From positions 22,388,329 to 22,452,328 of the forward strand of contig CM060062.1 of NCBI GenBank assembly GCA_030533445.1: a stretch of DNA of 64,000 bases. Reading direction: 5' to 3'. Shown in pieces: positions 26,001 through 37,510 of this stretch. The notes under the pieces were generated by a model. That model was not told the origin of the DNA, ran no database searches, and worked only from the letters and a program-made list of their open reading frames with translations. The DNA comes from Cyprinodon diabolis (lineage: Eukaryota; Chordata; Actinopteri; Cyprinodontiformes; Cyprinodontidae). Numbering within the stretch: position 1 is the first letter of the stretch; each line of letters opens with the position of its first letter. Position numbers and translations under genes: made by a program.

Positions 26001-29000
26001 TAGAGACCCCGTATAATGCAGTGAAAGCTGAGTCAAAAGGTAATTCAGAAAACTATTCATTTAACTGGTCTAAGGCTTTTTTTTTATTACATTCCCCTCT
26101 AAGACATTAGTTTAAACTGTAGGGGGGAAAAAAGTTACTTTTATATATGAAGAAGGGAGATATGTGATCAGCTGCTAATATTTAAATCAGAGAAAGCATT
26201 TAAAGGGGTAATCACTTTGAAAGCCTGTGTGTGTAAAAATACTCTTCTTGAATCAAATGCAATATCAAGAACTAGGTTACTGATTGTGAAGTCGGCTGAG
26301 ATCGCATATGTTCCACATCCTGGCAGATCGCTCTCAGAGTGGGCAGCCGCCTCAAGCTCTTTAATTAGGGAGAAACGGCCAGACTCTTGAAATATCTTTC
26401 CCCAAATAGAGCAGGACCGGTGGGAGGCAGTCCAGAATGTCTGTTCACCACCTTACACCAATTGCAGCATCCCATGGGCTGTTGGACAATGGCTGCCAAG
26501 TGCACTTTGCATTTCTTTCATGCCATATGCATCATTACCTGATGAGGTTTTTTTGAGCATGTAATCCTGTTATCAATAGTCAGCGTACGCTGCAGGGAAG
26601 CAGCCGGTGCAACCAGTATTACCTGACAGATGGTAATGATGAGGGCGGGCAGCAGGAACACAGCCACGGTCATCCAGGTGACGTAGGCCTTCAGCCCCCA
26701 CGGCTCAGTGAAGTGACCCCAGCACTCAAACTCTCCTGGCGCTACTTCTGAGCGGGAGAAGATGAACACCTGACGAATGTAACAAGAACCTTTGGTCAGC
26801 ACTCCCACAAATATGAAGTAAGATCATTTTCAGTCACCTGAGCTGTAGTGACCTCATTTAGCTAAAAATAAACCATCAACTTAAGCTGATCTGTAAAAAC
26901 AAAGGTGTGGACACCCGATTAGGGCTTATTTTTCTATTTCAACATGTGTGAGTGTGTGTTTTGCAAGTAAAAGGTTTTGTTTGTTCACCCCTCCCTACCT
27001 GCGGTATGCTAAGCACCAGAGCCAGGCCCCACGCCACCATCACAGGGGTGTTCCAGCGGGACATAGCTCCAACGCGGTAAGCCTGCAGTGGGCAGCAGAT
27101 GGCATGGTGCCGGTCGACTGTCATGGCAACTATCATGTAGGAGGAAGCAAACATCCCCACTATCTGCAAGTACTTGACGGACCGGCAGAGCAAGTCAGGC
27201 CCCTGAAACCTCTCTGTTATGTCCCATATCAGCTGAGGCAGTACCTGGACACAAACAGGAAGAAAAGCACTATCAGTTACACCTTGTTATGAAGCTTTGT
27301 CTTTTTTTTGTTTTGTTTTTTGTTTTGTTTTGCAGAACTATGGAGGTTAATTAGTGAAGGTCATCTCAGGCGATACCGGGTGTTATCTTTGTTGTAAGGT
27401 TTATCCTTTTGTGCAACATGCTCCTATTCTTATCCTGATGCACATCAGTAAATCACAATGTTGCAGTGGATTACACACCTCTGCAGCCTTTAACAACAGG
27501 AGTCTATTTATACGCACTTAAAAACTGTCCCGACAAATGACCTTATACTCCTGTATGCAATAGCACACTAGAAGCAACAACTCACAATGTTCATCCTTGT
27601 AGTTATGAGCAAAACACTTTATGATTCTACATTTAAAAAAATATATATATTAGTAAATTTTTTTTCCCAAAAGACTAATCAGAACTGAGATGATGATTTC
27701 CAAGCATGTAATTTTTTTTATGGGATTTCTGTAGCTCCATTCAACTTTCCCTGCCTGAACTTTAGAAATAATCCCCAGAGCATTATGCTGCCACTTTCGC
27801 ATTTAATCCTGAAGGCTGTTCTGATTGGGTGGTCTGCAGTTTTATTTTATTCCACGCATTGTGTTTCGAATATAGGCTAAAACATGCAGTTTTGGTCTCA
27901 TCTGACCGGAGTGCTTTCTTCTTCTATATTCGCTATCTGAAGGCAGTTTGTTGCTCTGGATAACCTTTATTTAGGGGAATTCTGTACTGAATCAGAAAAA
28001 TTTCCCATTAAAACAAGAACCTGAATTGAACCGAAGAAAGAAGAACACATCTAAATTGAAAAACCTTGTGTCTCACACGACAACAGGTAAAAAATGTTTA
28101 AGTTGAACACTTTTAGTGGATTAAATTTGACCATATCCCTTATAATAGCACAATCTTCAAAAATATATTGATATTTTTATGATCATATTTATAATATTTA
28201 TACAAATACAAAGCTACAAAGGTGCAACAGTATTTGAAAAATGAAATGCTTTGTTGAACGCCTTTGTCGTGCATCATTAATGTAACAAATTGGTGTGTCA
28301 AGGTAAATTGGCTTAGATCTGCCTATCCAAAACAAGACCTGTTATCAAAACAGACGTTCCACCAGATAAGCCTGATCACGGCATGTAGGATAGCTGGTAT
28401 CCTTGCCCTGATAGTTTTTAGTTCACTGCAAGAGCATCTGCTCTGAATGAGTAATTTCCAAAGCAAGTATGGAATAATGATGACAACATCAACAAAAAGG
28501 CTCAGCCAATATGCCATTTTTGTTTGTAAATAAAGAGCCCTTATGAAATATTTTGCCAGGATCTCAGATGTTAAATTGGCACAACAAGTCATTGGATGGT
28601 CAAAAAGATATGAGAATTCCAGAGTAGTAGTAACAGGCATGTAGAGCAACTACGATAGATTGATTGATTGATTGATTGACTACATTGATCTCACAGTGGA
28701 GAAAAAGGTGCATAGGGGTATATTCAGTATATACAGTGCATCCACAGACACCCAATACGGATGGATTCACAAAAATATTTCTTGTTCTTGATGCAAGCTT
28801 TGTTCTCAAAATCTCAAAACAAACAGGTTATAAACTTGACAGCAGCCATTTTAACTGATAGCAGTTAACCTGGAAGTCACACAGTGTGCTCCAACTTTCA
28901 ACCTTTGATTCTATGCTTCAGTGTGTTTCAGTGCTGACGATGGATCCCTGATGAATTACCAACAGATTTTCCCGTTATTAATTAATAACTTAAACCATAT

Positions 29001-29881
29001 AACATAAGGTTATTTTTTATATTTATTTGCATATTTACTGACCCACATACATTCTTCACTATGAGCAATATTAGTACACCCACATAGTTATTACCTATTT
29101 ACTGTAATATCTAGTTAACTACTTACCTACTAATTTATTTACTTTATCTTAACTGGTTTACTTACATTTTTACTGAATGCCTACGAACCTAATTATTCCT
29201 TCCTTCCTTCCTTCCTTCCTTCCTTCCTTCCTTCCTTCCTTCCTTCCTTCCTTCCTTCCTTCCTTCAATTCTTTGAATTACTTCAACTGAATTATTTATT
29301 TACCCATTAACCTACCTAATTTTATACTCACCCGGATGTTGTTTTATTATTTATATAACCTTTTAGCTGCTTACAGTAGCTTTCAAACTATTTGCTCCTA
29401 TTCTTCATTGCTTGTCTTATTGATTACATATTTATTTCACTGCTTTCCTCAGAAAGAGCAGTTTTTCATGTCCCAACACTACTATAGATAAACCAAATGA
29501 ACTGACCTGAAAGAGAGCCACCACCAGGTCAGCCACACAAAGGTTGACCATAAACAGGTGCATAGGTGCATTGTGCTTTCTTCTCCTCAGAAGGACCCAC
29601 AACACGAAGCTGTTGCCCAGGGTGGTGAGAGCCAGAACCATCCCCAAAACGGCGATCTCAGCCCGGGCCAGTCCTTGGTCCCTGGTCCGGGGTTGAGGCA
29701 GGGAGTGAGGTGTGGTGTTGGAGCCATTCTCTTGAAAGATACCAAAGATGGATCCTCCAGTGCGAGAAGCGTTAAACGAGCTCAGTTCAGTTACAAACAC
29801 AGAGAAGTTGTTTCCTTCGGAGGCGCCTGGAGAGGAGAGACCTAATCCATCCCAGTCTGTTTCTACGCTGATCCTTTCCAT
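20005..29881 (-). CDS. avpr2: Vasopressin/vasotocin V2-type receptor (class A GPCR), five coding exons
   Basis: This is a Gs-type plasma-membrane receptor for vasotocin/vasopressin, by family. Exons on the minus strand are 29881-29507, 27244-26999, 26769-26623, 24892-24367 and 20204-20005. All splice sites are GT-AG, and the total is 1494 bases, 497 residues. The N-terminus has four N-glycosylation sequons (N25, N37, N52, N55). TM1 (73-98), TM2 ending in [12 protein letters not shown]3 and DRH at 169-171 (the V2 form of DRY) follow. Cys145 and Cys223 form the TM3-ECL2 disulfide. FTEPWG, a roughly 130-residue loop 3 (about 264-395), TM6 with CWSPFF and TM7 with NPWIY at 449-453 come next. The tail ends TTKDNLY after a Ser/Thr cluster. 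The many V2 signatures ([23 protein letters not shown]) make the subtype likely; V2A versus V2B is not decided. An acceptor lies 2 bases before the ATG, so a 5' exon exists upstream. Confidence 0.93.
21880..23000. mobile_element. Diverged dispersed repeats in avpr2-like intron 4
   Basis: Several known fish repeat phrases sit in this intron. One is gaggttcggactttgactat, followed by accattgtgaagg, near 22038. Another is ggttgtatgtttaggctgtt, followed by gatttgttggaaggagaacc, near 22917; both look like Tc1/mariner-type relics. A third is ccccaaagcacttcacacta near 22291, an interspersed 3' tail repeat. All are old, with no ORF or terminal repeats that can be delimited. Confidence 0.4.
25536..25737 (-). 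repeat. Dispersed retroposon copy (ACCCACCCCCTTGGGGAGCA family)
   Basis: The segment with acccacccccttggggagca, then gtgggctgccat, and the end taaccactagggtaacac matches a second copy in this window at 57449-57664. Its left part (ctttactgtcccataatggg) is the reverse of a LINE-type 3' tail related to the one at about 53590-53640. It lies in intron 3 of the avpr2-like gene. Confidence 0.6.
25779..25837 (-). pseudogene. tRNA-Glu-like relic lacking the anticodon-arm 3' half and variable loop
   Basis: The minus strand has a good tRNA A box (tgtctagtggtcaggact), a perfect B box (GGGTTCGATTCC) and a 3' acceptor end (GTCAGGGAA) close to tRNA-Glu. About 14 bases expected between the anticodon-loop region and the T arm are missing, so only 59 bases remain and the cloverleaf cannot form. 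It may be a tRNA pseudogene or the head of a SINE adjoining the neighbouring repeat. Confidence 0.6.
27690..27960 (-). mobile_element. Relic of a Tc1/mariner-type element in avpr2-like intron 1
   Basis: ccccagagcattatgctgcc, then acttt, and gttttggtctcatctgaccg match a fish transposon repeat that normally reads as the complement of a Tc1-type transposase (the -MLWG- block). The segment is short and diverged, with no ORF. Confidence 0.5.
28657..28679. repeat. (GATT)n microsatellite
   Basis: About five to six units of GATT, in avpr2-like intron 1. Confidence 0.85.
29196..29266. repeat. (TTCC)n microsatellite
   Basis: An uninterrupted array of about 17 to 18 TTCC units lies in avpr2-like intron 1, about 240 bases past the exon 1 donor in transcript order. 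Confidence 0.97.
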
Positions 29882-29889
29882 TCCTGAAA

Positions 29890-32800
29890 AAACAAGCAAA
29901 GTGTTAATGTGTTTATTGTTTATCAAAACAATTTGCGGCAAAAGATAACAAGCAGCTAAATTTGGGCACACTCAGAGGCCTCTGTACTCTCAGTCTGTCA
30001 CGCCACAAGTATCATGTTCGATCAGATAATGTAATTTACCAGAATGAAAACTATTTTTGTTTGCAAGTCCGTTGGGTGCCTTTTTTGTGTTTCTGTATCA
30101 AGTAGCTGGGAATCCCAAAAAGCTTACACGTAAGCACAGAGACTGTTTGTCTTCAGAGCATCAGAAACATTCTCACGTCATTCACCAAAAACAGATTTTC
30201 CTAATGTTCCTAATAAAGTTTTGACTGAAAGCTAGACACAATACCAATCACGGTGAGCTTTGGAGCTCTCACATTTTTTTTTTGTACAGCTCCCCAGCTT
30301 TTCCACTTGTCCATCCAACAAAATTCCCATTTTGTCTGACGTAAGTCTGCTTAGATTTATTTACTGTTTCAAACTTTCTTAAGGATGAATTGACAGCTTT
30401 CCCCTTTATCCCACCAGTCTACATTCATTCACCTCCGCACCCAACCGTTCTCATCTCATGGTTCCCCCTCCTCTGACATTCCTGTCTCCCCTTGTTTTTG
30501 TTCCCCTCTGTAGCTTTCTCTCATGTCACACTCGCTCTTGATCGCAATAAACTTTTGGTTTATTTTTCTTTGCTTAAAAAAAAAAAAATGCCAAAAGAGA
30601 GTGGAAAGTTGATAGGGGTGAGATGATAATTTGAGAAACAGTCATGGGTAGCTTGGGGTGGGGGTGGGGGGTCAAACTTGGTCAAATAAACCAAATGAAG
30701 ACTGGAGGATGTAAGGACAAATGAAGGGACTGGAAAGAAAAGATGCGAAGCGCTAAAATAAATTAATAAAAAAGGAAGATTATATATTTAACATAGAGGT
30801 TAGCAATGTGGGATGTGGGTATACAATGCATGCAGCCATACTGGTCAGATCTGAAGAAGTGGTTACATTTAAATGCCTCAAATTAAATTATTAAAATATA
30901 TCTGCATATCAGCCAAACCAAACCCTGACCATATTTGAAAATATTTTCAGATTAAAAACCTGCAGTTTTTTTAGAACAGGGGCTGAACTGTTAAACCTAA
31001 CTAACATTTTCAAATCAGTGTTTTAGATTTAAGTAGTCACTAACCCGCGTTTCCTTTTACAAAGTTTCCTGTGATTGAAGGCCTAGTCGCTGGTTCTTCA
31101 TCATATTAATAAACGCGTTTTAAAAATTATCCTATTAATTATCCTCATCTTTTCTGAGTCATGACATGATTAGTAGTTGATGCACTGTTGGAAGGTTGGC
31201 TGATTTACTGGAACCTGAAAGCTTAACAAATGGCTCGTCACTGACAGATATATGCATTCTGGATCTTGCATTGTATCTTTAAATGTAAAGATTATTAGAA
31301 TGTTGAGAATGATTATCTAGATTTCCTTTTTTGTTCCAGACTATCTTTTAAAGCAAAGTTTTGAGCTCTTTTCTGTTTTGCTTAAATTTATTGATAAATC
31401 TTTACTGGGACACATGCACCAGTAAAAGGGCAGGTTTACCTGTATAATAGGCATGATAACATTTAAGGTGGATGTATCTCTCAGGATTGATGTCCCATGA
31501 ATGTGCAATTTGATTGGCTTCATTCATAGTTAAAGACCTCTGTGTCTTTCAGTATAAGTGTCGCAATGAATGGATGCCACCCCTAAAAATAACTATGAAC
31601 CATCCAGTGATAATATGGAGCAATCAAACGTGTCTAATACTCCATTATGAGGTTATTGTCACTGCTACACTAAGGCCTAATGGCCAATTTGCAAGTAATA
31701 ACCCCCTCATTGACAGCCGTGTGAGATAAGAGAGCTTAGGATGCTTGCAGCCTAAGGTAACGGCTTTGCCAGATGAAGTTTTCAAGATGTACACGTGATA
31801 GAGCATACCAGCTGGCCCTCTGTGTCCAACAGGATGTTGGAGATGGGGAAGGAGGGAGAAATACACTTTTGGTTTATATGATTCCATACAGATGTTTTTT
31901 ATTATCATGAAACGATAATCCAAAAATATTTTTTGAGTTTGAAGCCTTGAATGCTCTCCTATTATATTTTTATTATTTTTCTTTGCACACAGTAAGGACT
32001 ACTGCACTGAGGGAGTTTCTGACCTTGCGTTGGTTGGTCTTATGTCCTTCTCAGCAATAACAGTATAAATTATGAGCTCAATTATAAGAGCCGCTATGCT
32101 CCTTTTGAACCGATAAATACTCTTATTAAATATGAGTGCCCATGTCATCAATTTCTCATATGAATTCCTGTTTCTTAGTTACATCAGGATATGATGTGCA
32201 TGGAGGTTAGAATTAGTAGCACTAAAGCAACATAAAACAAAATAAATTATGTTTAATCAAATTAACATATTTATTACATACTAAAGAGCTTAGATGTCTG
32301 TAAGTGAGGGCTTTGCATCCTTCTTCCCTTTAAGCATCAGCTGTTCTAAACCATCAAAGGACGTGGTGTTTTTTCATTCAATTGCTTCAGCTTCATTTGC
32401 TTTGCTTGTGCATCACAGAGATCCATCCAGGCTGTCTTTCGCACGCTCCGTGACTTACTGCATAAACAGGAGAGGCGAGCACATCCGAAAACTTCTGCTC
32501 CTCATATTTCCCATATTCAAAGAGGAAACTCGCCGCAACATGTTGAAAGAACATCACGTCTGCAGAACCGTGCCGGATGCTGTTTAATGTATTCCAGGCA
32601 CATCGCATCAATCCCTGTTTGTCCGACTGGCTTAATGTAAAGCTCAAATTATCCCATCTCCCTGCACTGAATGGACTGTAAACACTGCTTTTAGGAGTTA
32701 GTACACTACATTGCTTCCCCTCTTTACTCTAGAGCTTTCAGGCTGATTAATGATGGAGTTGGAAACCTCGAACCCTCCCTCTGCCTTCCTCCCCACAGAC

Positions 32801-35800
32801 AAGGTGGTGTTCAACCATCCATATTCCTCCCTGTCTCGCACTGCCTCCCAGCATGGAGGGGCCCAAACACACAAAGCCTTGGATTGTTAAAAAGGCATAA
32901 AAAGCATTTTACATATTAGCCCCTCATGTCCACTCCTTCTTTTTCCACACATGTTTTGGTCATACTCTTAAATTACATCATGTTCCAACTATGCCAAGAT
33001 GAAAAGCCCTGAAAGTTCAGGGCCTTATGTGTAAAAGACATGGATTTTTGTTAAGATCTGTCTAAAAGCTTAGAGTTGAATGTCAGTATAATACTTAGTG
33101 AACCCAAAGACCCCAAAACATTGCTGATTTTATTATTTTTAATGTTAACTTTCTAACCATCATTATCGCTGGGTTTTTATGCTTCCATTTAATGCTGCTC
33201 TGACTATAGATATCAGCAAGTTTAAGTATTTTATTGTAGCCATTAACTGGAGTAAGAAGATTAATGTTCAGGTGTCTTTTTTAATGGCATGTTTGATTGT
33301 CTTTACTACTTTAAAGAGGGGCTGAAAGAAAATTGTATCTGTGCTAAGTAAAAGTTCTACTACAGGGAAAAACTACTGTATGAGAACTATATCTAAAATT
33401 CTAATATGAGGAAAATTTATTTAAATCCAGTGAACCTATTTAGCACTCACTCCTGCAAAGTGCATTGTGCATACAGACGGAAAGACAGATATAAATACAG
33501 ACAAAGATGGACAAAACATCTCATAGAATTGTTTAAAGGGTTAGGTAAGTTACACTTAGGGGAAAACAGTCCAATATTATAATCTATAATCATTAATAAT
33601 CATGTTTTAAAATGGACAAGAAAAAATATATATATATTCTACCAGTTGTGTATTTATTCCTTTCTACATAAATTGACAAATTAGTAACTGCAACAAAATT
33701 CTGAGTTTTCTTTGTAATTAAACTATAAAATTATTTATAAAATTATTTAATTTATATATTATCATTCAAACTGTTAAAATTGTTGATAAGAGTCACATAG
33801 ATAATAGTAAAAAAAAATCAGCTCTTTTTTCCTTACAATATTTCATTGTCAGCTTATGCTACCTTAATCAAACATTCATTTATTTGAAGGCTTTTTACAC
33901 ATCTTGAGTAAGGATTCCAATATATATGGAATTAATTATATTTTGTTAATTTTAATGTAATCAACATTAATAATGCTGCATAAATAGTTTGTTTTCCTCT
34001 CAATCACTAGCCTGGGTTTTAGAAAAAATGTCCCTGTCCGGGTTTGTGGCTAAGTGTCACATGTAAGAAAGATTAAAACAGTTTTTATTTACTACCTTAA
34101 TGTAAAGAACTGCGTAAATAAAAGAGAAAAAAACATGCTGTGAGTTGTACTTTTCTCTACGAATTAACTAATAAACAACTGTCCAAACAGCACCAATAGA
34201 GATATAACTAGGTATTTGTCTTCTAGCATCACCTAGGTGGTTGATGGAAGCCAAAGAAGAGGTAAAAAGTTTTATATCTGTACAGAAAAAGTCAACAAAC
34301 AAATTGGTTGTTACAAAAATTTATATGGGGTTGAACTGACTCCTTAGCTGTCCAAATCAGTTACAAATGTACTGAAATTAGAAGAGTTCTTTAACTAATG
34401 AGAAGCTGTAATCAAGAAATATTTTTCTCCTTGAACTCAAATAATAAGAAAGTCAAATTCTCACAAATCTGAAGAAAAACAAAATTTTTATTTAAAAATT
34501 AAAAGTTTTATTTCTTTTTTCGTTTTTCTTGTTAGGATAGACATTGATTTCATTCATCATAATTCATGTTGATGTTTATGTCAAATTGAATACAGTTAAA
34601 CATTTGGGAAATTTCTGTTAGTATTTGCAGAGGACCTTTGATTCGTTTCGAAAACAGACTCTATCTCTATGTAAAATCACGATAAAATGATTCAGAAATT
34701 TAAGGGGAAACGTATTAAAAGTAAATGCTCCTTATATAACAGAGACATAGTTATGCAAATAGGTTTATTGGGTATTCATATTAAAATCCTTTGACCATAT
34801 ACATTTTATTCCTTTAGTCAAGATTTCCTTGTGCCTGGAAACAGGTTTTTGCACATTAGGTGGTGTAAATCCAAGTATAATTAAAAATCAATCATTTTCC
34901 TCTGCAGCCTTGCTTCTCTTGATTGGGCTTGTCAGTCCCTTGATTAGTTTCCGTTGACAAGGTCCAACCCAGGCTGATCGATGGGAACCTCTCAGTCCTC
35001 ATTAGCAGCCCAGCGTGAACCACAACAACACGCTGTAAATTCCCTTCTCTAATCTCCTCTTCTTCCTTCTCTCTGTTCTTGTTCTCACCCCTATTTTCAT
35101 CAGCTCACTTCTTCCCTGGACAATCCAGCACCTTTATCTGTCTTCTTTATATTTGACAATAAATAGCTCCTAATTTATAGAGCAGCAGTCAAAAGCACAA
35201 ATGAGATTTTAAAAACGCACCCATGTTGACAGGGACTAAAAATCAAATTTAATGATATCGCTGGGGGAATGATATAAAACTCTTCTTCATAGAGCGTGAC
35301 ACTTTACAAATGGATCAAAAGATTTTTTACAAAATAAAGGTTTGAATGAGTTGTGTGGTGCCACTAGCACGGATGGCTGACGCTTCGCTTGATAAAGTGG
35401 CTGTGACCACAATTTCATCCTTGAACCCCCCATATATCATCAGATCCTCGCCTTCTCACCCACATGCAGTGTAAATTCACTTTCTAAAAGATCCTCAATG
35501 ATATCTTCATACTCTATATATGCCCATGCATTTCAATCTGTACGAGATAAATTTATAGCTCTCTATTCACCTCCTTGTTAGTATAAATTGACTCAAAACC
35601 TTATGTTCAAACCGAATATGAAAGGACAAATTTTGTGTTTTTGAAAAGGCAGAAAACCAAAGAATCTTAAATTTGAGCATAAATACTGTGTTAATCCCTT
35701 TAATTTTGTTTCAAGAAAAATAATGATTCAAATAAATAAATAAATAAAATAAAAAAACTTTAAACAGCCTCACCAATCTAAGATAATGACAGAATATGGA

Positions 35801-36800
35801 TCCAACCCCACCTGCTTAATTATTAATAGAACATTTGCTCTCTTTGTTACATCATGAAATAACGGTACTTGGTTTAATGGAGCCTAGACGGAAGTTCAAC
35901 TAAAGAAACTGATTGCTCTCCTACATCCACGTGCGACACAGCAAATCAGCTTTGAACCACACCTCCACGAAAGCCAATCGGTATCCAAAGTTCATCTTAA
36001 AAGGCCTCCGATCCGCACTGTCTGCTCCTGTGCGCAGGCTGTGGATGCGCTGTGATTTCATTCAGATGACACCGTTTCAACCCACCTGCCGCCCCTCCTC
36101 CACCTTTGTAGCTGAAGCTTCATCAGAGTGTCATTCCTCCTGGACTCTTACTGTGTTCCCCGTCTCATCTCAAGCCTGGTTCTGCCAGAGTTTTCTTCCT
36201 AACGGGGAGCTTTTCCTCTCCACTGTCGATTCATGCTTGCTCATCATGGACAGGTTCTCCAACCTGTGTTACAAATGGACTTCCATCTTCCAGGTTCCTG
36301 AGTGAAGCTCTAGTATCAGCTCACGCAATCCACTGAATCTCCACATGAAGCTCAGCATACCGTCTCACTAACCAGCAGTCTACAGACTGAACAACTTCAT
36401 CTATCTCCACTCCACCACCAGTTTCAGGCCTGGGGGGGAAACAGCCCTATTCTTTGCTCCTGTTCATGCATATCTATCAAAATTAAGCACTATCTTTTCT
36501 TGCCGAGGACTGAGCGCCAAAGACAAAGTAATTGTATCAATACATTTCTCTTTAATTGTCTTTTCTCTTTGTGTGAGTTTTTCAGGTTAAAATGTCACTT
36601 ACTACATGCCAAGAAATCACCTGAACAGAACCTGTCTGACAATTGGAGTAAGCAAAAAGTTCAAATAAAAATGACATTACCTCAACACCCAAACTCAAAG
36701 CGAGATATAATTAAACTGAGAGTCTGTAGTATGACCTTAAAACAGCCAGTTTGTGCATGTAAAACCTTCATTAAATATAACAAAAGCAGGACAAAATTCT
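29890..36800. other. Intergenic or 5' intronic sequence of the avpr2-like gene
   Basis: No coding exon was recognised. If the receptor's 5' exon lies near 46 kb, this would all be intron. A G-rich run is at 30656-30672. A repeat-derived patch at about 35913-36420 includes a diverged copy of the fish repeat listed at 36131. The remainder is AT-rich without clear structure. Confidence 0.45.
36131..36250 (+). repeat. Copy of a common fish interspersed repeat
   Basis: It contains ggttctgccagagttttctt, then cctaacggggagcttttcc, and tctccactgtcgattcatgc. These are diverged forms of a widespread teleost repeat, with a second copy at about 37770-38060. Its extent on the left is uncertain. Confidence 0.5.
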
Positions 36801-36946
36801 TAAACAGCTTACAAAAACCTTATGGTTAGAGTGGCTCAGACTATCCTGAGCTATCCTTATAGTTATGCTGATATAGGCTTAGGGTGCTGGAGAACGTAGG
36901 GACCACTTTTCATTATTCTTCTACACTTTATTGCTATTCTTGGGGA

Positions 36947-37340
36947 TTAAACATGGCGTTTCCTCGTACATGGTGGTTCCTCGTACTCATACTCGGGTCG
37001 CGGGGGCAGCAGACTAAGCAGAGACTCCCAGACTTCCCTTGACACCTCCTCCAGCTCTGTTGGGGGAAGCCCTAGGCGCTCCCAGGCCAGTCGAGAGACA
37101 TAGTCTCTCCAGCGTGTCGTGGGTCGTCCCCTGGGCCTCCTCCCGGTGGGACGTGCCTGGAACACCTCCCGAGGGAGGCGTCCAGGGGGCATCTGAAGAA
37201 GATGTCCAAGCCACCTCACCTGACTCCTCTCGATGTGGAGGAGAACCGGCTCTACACTGAGCCTCTCCCGAATGACCGAGCTCCTCACCCTATCTCTAAG
37301 GGAGAGCCCAGCCACCCTGCGGAGAATGCTCATTTCAGCC
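36947..37340 (-). pseudogene. LINE ORF2 C-terminal fragment
   Basis: An open frame of about 128 residues carries only the region after the RT domain (RSQVRWLGHLLQMPPGRLP and an RPRGRPTTRW block). It has no catalytic residues. A diverged copy of the same family, covering more of the RT, is at 51650-52440. Its openness is a consequence of shortness and GC content, not evidence of use. Confidence 0.7.
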
Positions 37341-37407
37341 GCTTGTATCCTATGGTCATGAAATCTGGATCATGACCGAAAGAACGAGATCCCGGATACA
37401 AGCGGCT
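36950..37407 (-). mobile_element. LINE 3' fragment with inverted 5' end (twin-priming structure)
   Basis: 37350 to 36950 on the minus strand encodes the C-terminal tail of a fish LINE ORF2 (RRVAGLSLRDRVRSS, RWLGHLLQMPPGRLPREVF, RGRPTTRWRDYVSRLAW). The next upstream piece of the same ORF (YGHEIWIMTERTRSRIQAA) lies in the opposite orientation at 37351-37407. The 14-mer GGATACAAGCGGCT is present in both arms (37394-37407 and, inverted, 37337-37350). Inversion of the 5' segment with a small overlap is the known product of twin priming during target-primed reverse transcription. The short tail makes it non-functional. Confidence 0.75.
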
Positions 37408-37424
37408 CTTGACAATTCCACAGT

Positions 37425-37510
37425 CTGAAAGCGGTATGAACAAAATTTTGTTTTTTATACACTCTGTGTACAAAAAAAAAAAACAATAAAGTTGTCTAAG
37501 TCTGTCTAAG
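37425..37510 (+). repeat. CR1/L2-like LINE 3' UTR remnant
   Basis: The pieces attttgttttttatacactc, gtgtac, and acaataaagttgtctaagtc match the 3' end of the LINE at 57945-58925 (tttcgttttgtatacaccct, gtgtgtac, gacaataaagtttgtctaag). Only the tail is present. Confidence 0.65.

Noticed and set aside
32294..32647. Opposing open frames of about 84-97 codons
   Set aside because: There is no homology-like motif, no splice context and no clear codon bias; likely chance.
35913..36305. Open frame of 130 codons
   Set aside because: It overlaps a known type of interspersed fish repeat, and the composition does not look like protein.
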